From contig WBMZ01011812.1 in assembly GCA_013400975.1 (NCBI GenBank), forward strand, positions 62,001 through 126,000: a stretch of DNA of 64,000 nt, written 5' to 3'. Source of the DNA: Atrichornis clamosus. Taxonomy: Eukaryota > Chordata > Aves > Passeriformes > Menuridae. The position numbers were made by a program, and so were the translations under genes. The notes beneath the pieces are model-generated. The model worked only from the letters and a program-made list of their open reading frames with translations, was not told where the DNA came from and did no database searches. Below are positions 63,463-64,000 of this stretch, in pieces; position 1 is the stretch's first letter; the number at the start of each line of letters is the position of its first letter.

Positions 63463-64000
63463 ACATAGAAAGACAAAACTATTAGGAGTATTTCTCTCGA
63501 ATGATTAGCTTGTATTTAGACCTTTTATGAACAGATTTATGCAGTTGAAGAGGTGAATCTTCTTTCTGATTTCCAGAAGGCTAAAATTAAGTGAGATTAA
63601 TCTGGGCGTTACGAACTGGCCCATACAATTAGAAATCACGTGAGCAATGCTGTTATATCCAAAAGATAAGTCCCCTTTGCCAGACAGCCATTGACCAACA
63701 CTATCACTTTCAGTTTTTAGGCTGTGGAGGTTTTCATGTTCTCTCTGGAGCATCATGTGGGGAGCCAAAGACAGAGAACACTCCTTCCTCTCTCACTGTA
63801 ATGTAAAGACAAAACAAATCCTTTGAGGTTTCTGAGTTATTGAAAGAGAACAGAGGAGAATTCAAAACTAGAGGAAAAATGTGTGTGTGTTACTTGAACT
63901 GCCTGGAAATGTTTATATTGCACAATGTTCAAATGTCTGTGGCACTTAATTTTCATAGGCTGGTTGGCTTATGCTAAATGTATTATATGAGCTACACATT
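63463..64000. other. unique AT-rich non-coding DNA
   Basis: Nothing recognisable. An 87-codon minus-strand frame (63505-63768) has no family resemblance. Confidence 0.5.

Noticed and set aside
1..64000. CRISPR array, tRNA, rRNA, bacterial operon or phage
   Set aside because: No regularly spaced repeats, no cloverleaf or rRNA sequence seen, and the repeat content is that of a bird nuclear genome.

Overview
This window looks like a piece of a bird nuclear genome with no recognisable protein-coding gene. The DNA is AT-rich and CpG-poor by eye. Stops are frequent in every frame, and there are no bacterial-type operons, ribosome binding sites or long ORFs. The bird assignment rests on about fourteen fragments of the CR1 LINE family. 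Many carry its hallmark 3' end, a block matching GGTTGGAAAAGACCT / AGGTCTCTTCCAA next to ATTCTATG-like octamers. The assignment is supported by an avian-type solo retroviral LTR at 33133-33761. Both points come from memory of the families; no database was searched.

Layout: 1-9.4 kb is unique AT-rich sequence with one CR1 tail (3290-3515), a splice-site-bounded open segment (3954-4074) that may be an orphan exon, and a perfect hairpin (5111-5135). 9.41-9.77 kb is a long purine tract containing 27 perfect AAGG units. 11.9-16.2 kb holds three CR1 copies, two with their 3' tails facing each other, and a MIR-like relic. 20.56-20.74 kb is a 59-bp unit repeated three times without a mismatch. 23-31 kb carries four CR1 fragments and a CpG cluster (25170-25257) that stands out from its surroundings. 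31.8-31.9 kb has a 12-mer repeated four times. 33.1-33.8 kb is the solo LTR, on the minus strand, with TG...CA ends and a possible 4-bp target duplication. 37-50 kb holds three old CR1 fragments, two MIR-like relics and two CpG-enriched islands (38690-39060 and 43031-43239). 55.4-57.5 kb has the longest CR1 (about 1 kb, with a decayed reverse-transcriptase end) and an internal CR1 scrap. The rest, to 64 kb, is unique AT-rich DNA with a TA microsatellite and one more CR1 tail.

No set of genes works together here. The most economical reading is an intergenic desert or a very large intron. The parts most worth checking are the few segments that transposons do not explain: the candidate exons, the CpG clusters and the perfect minisatellite. 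I saw no strong case for an undescribed biological system.
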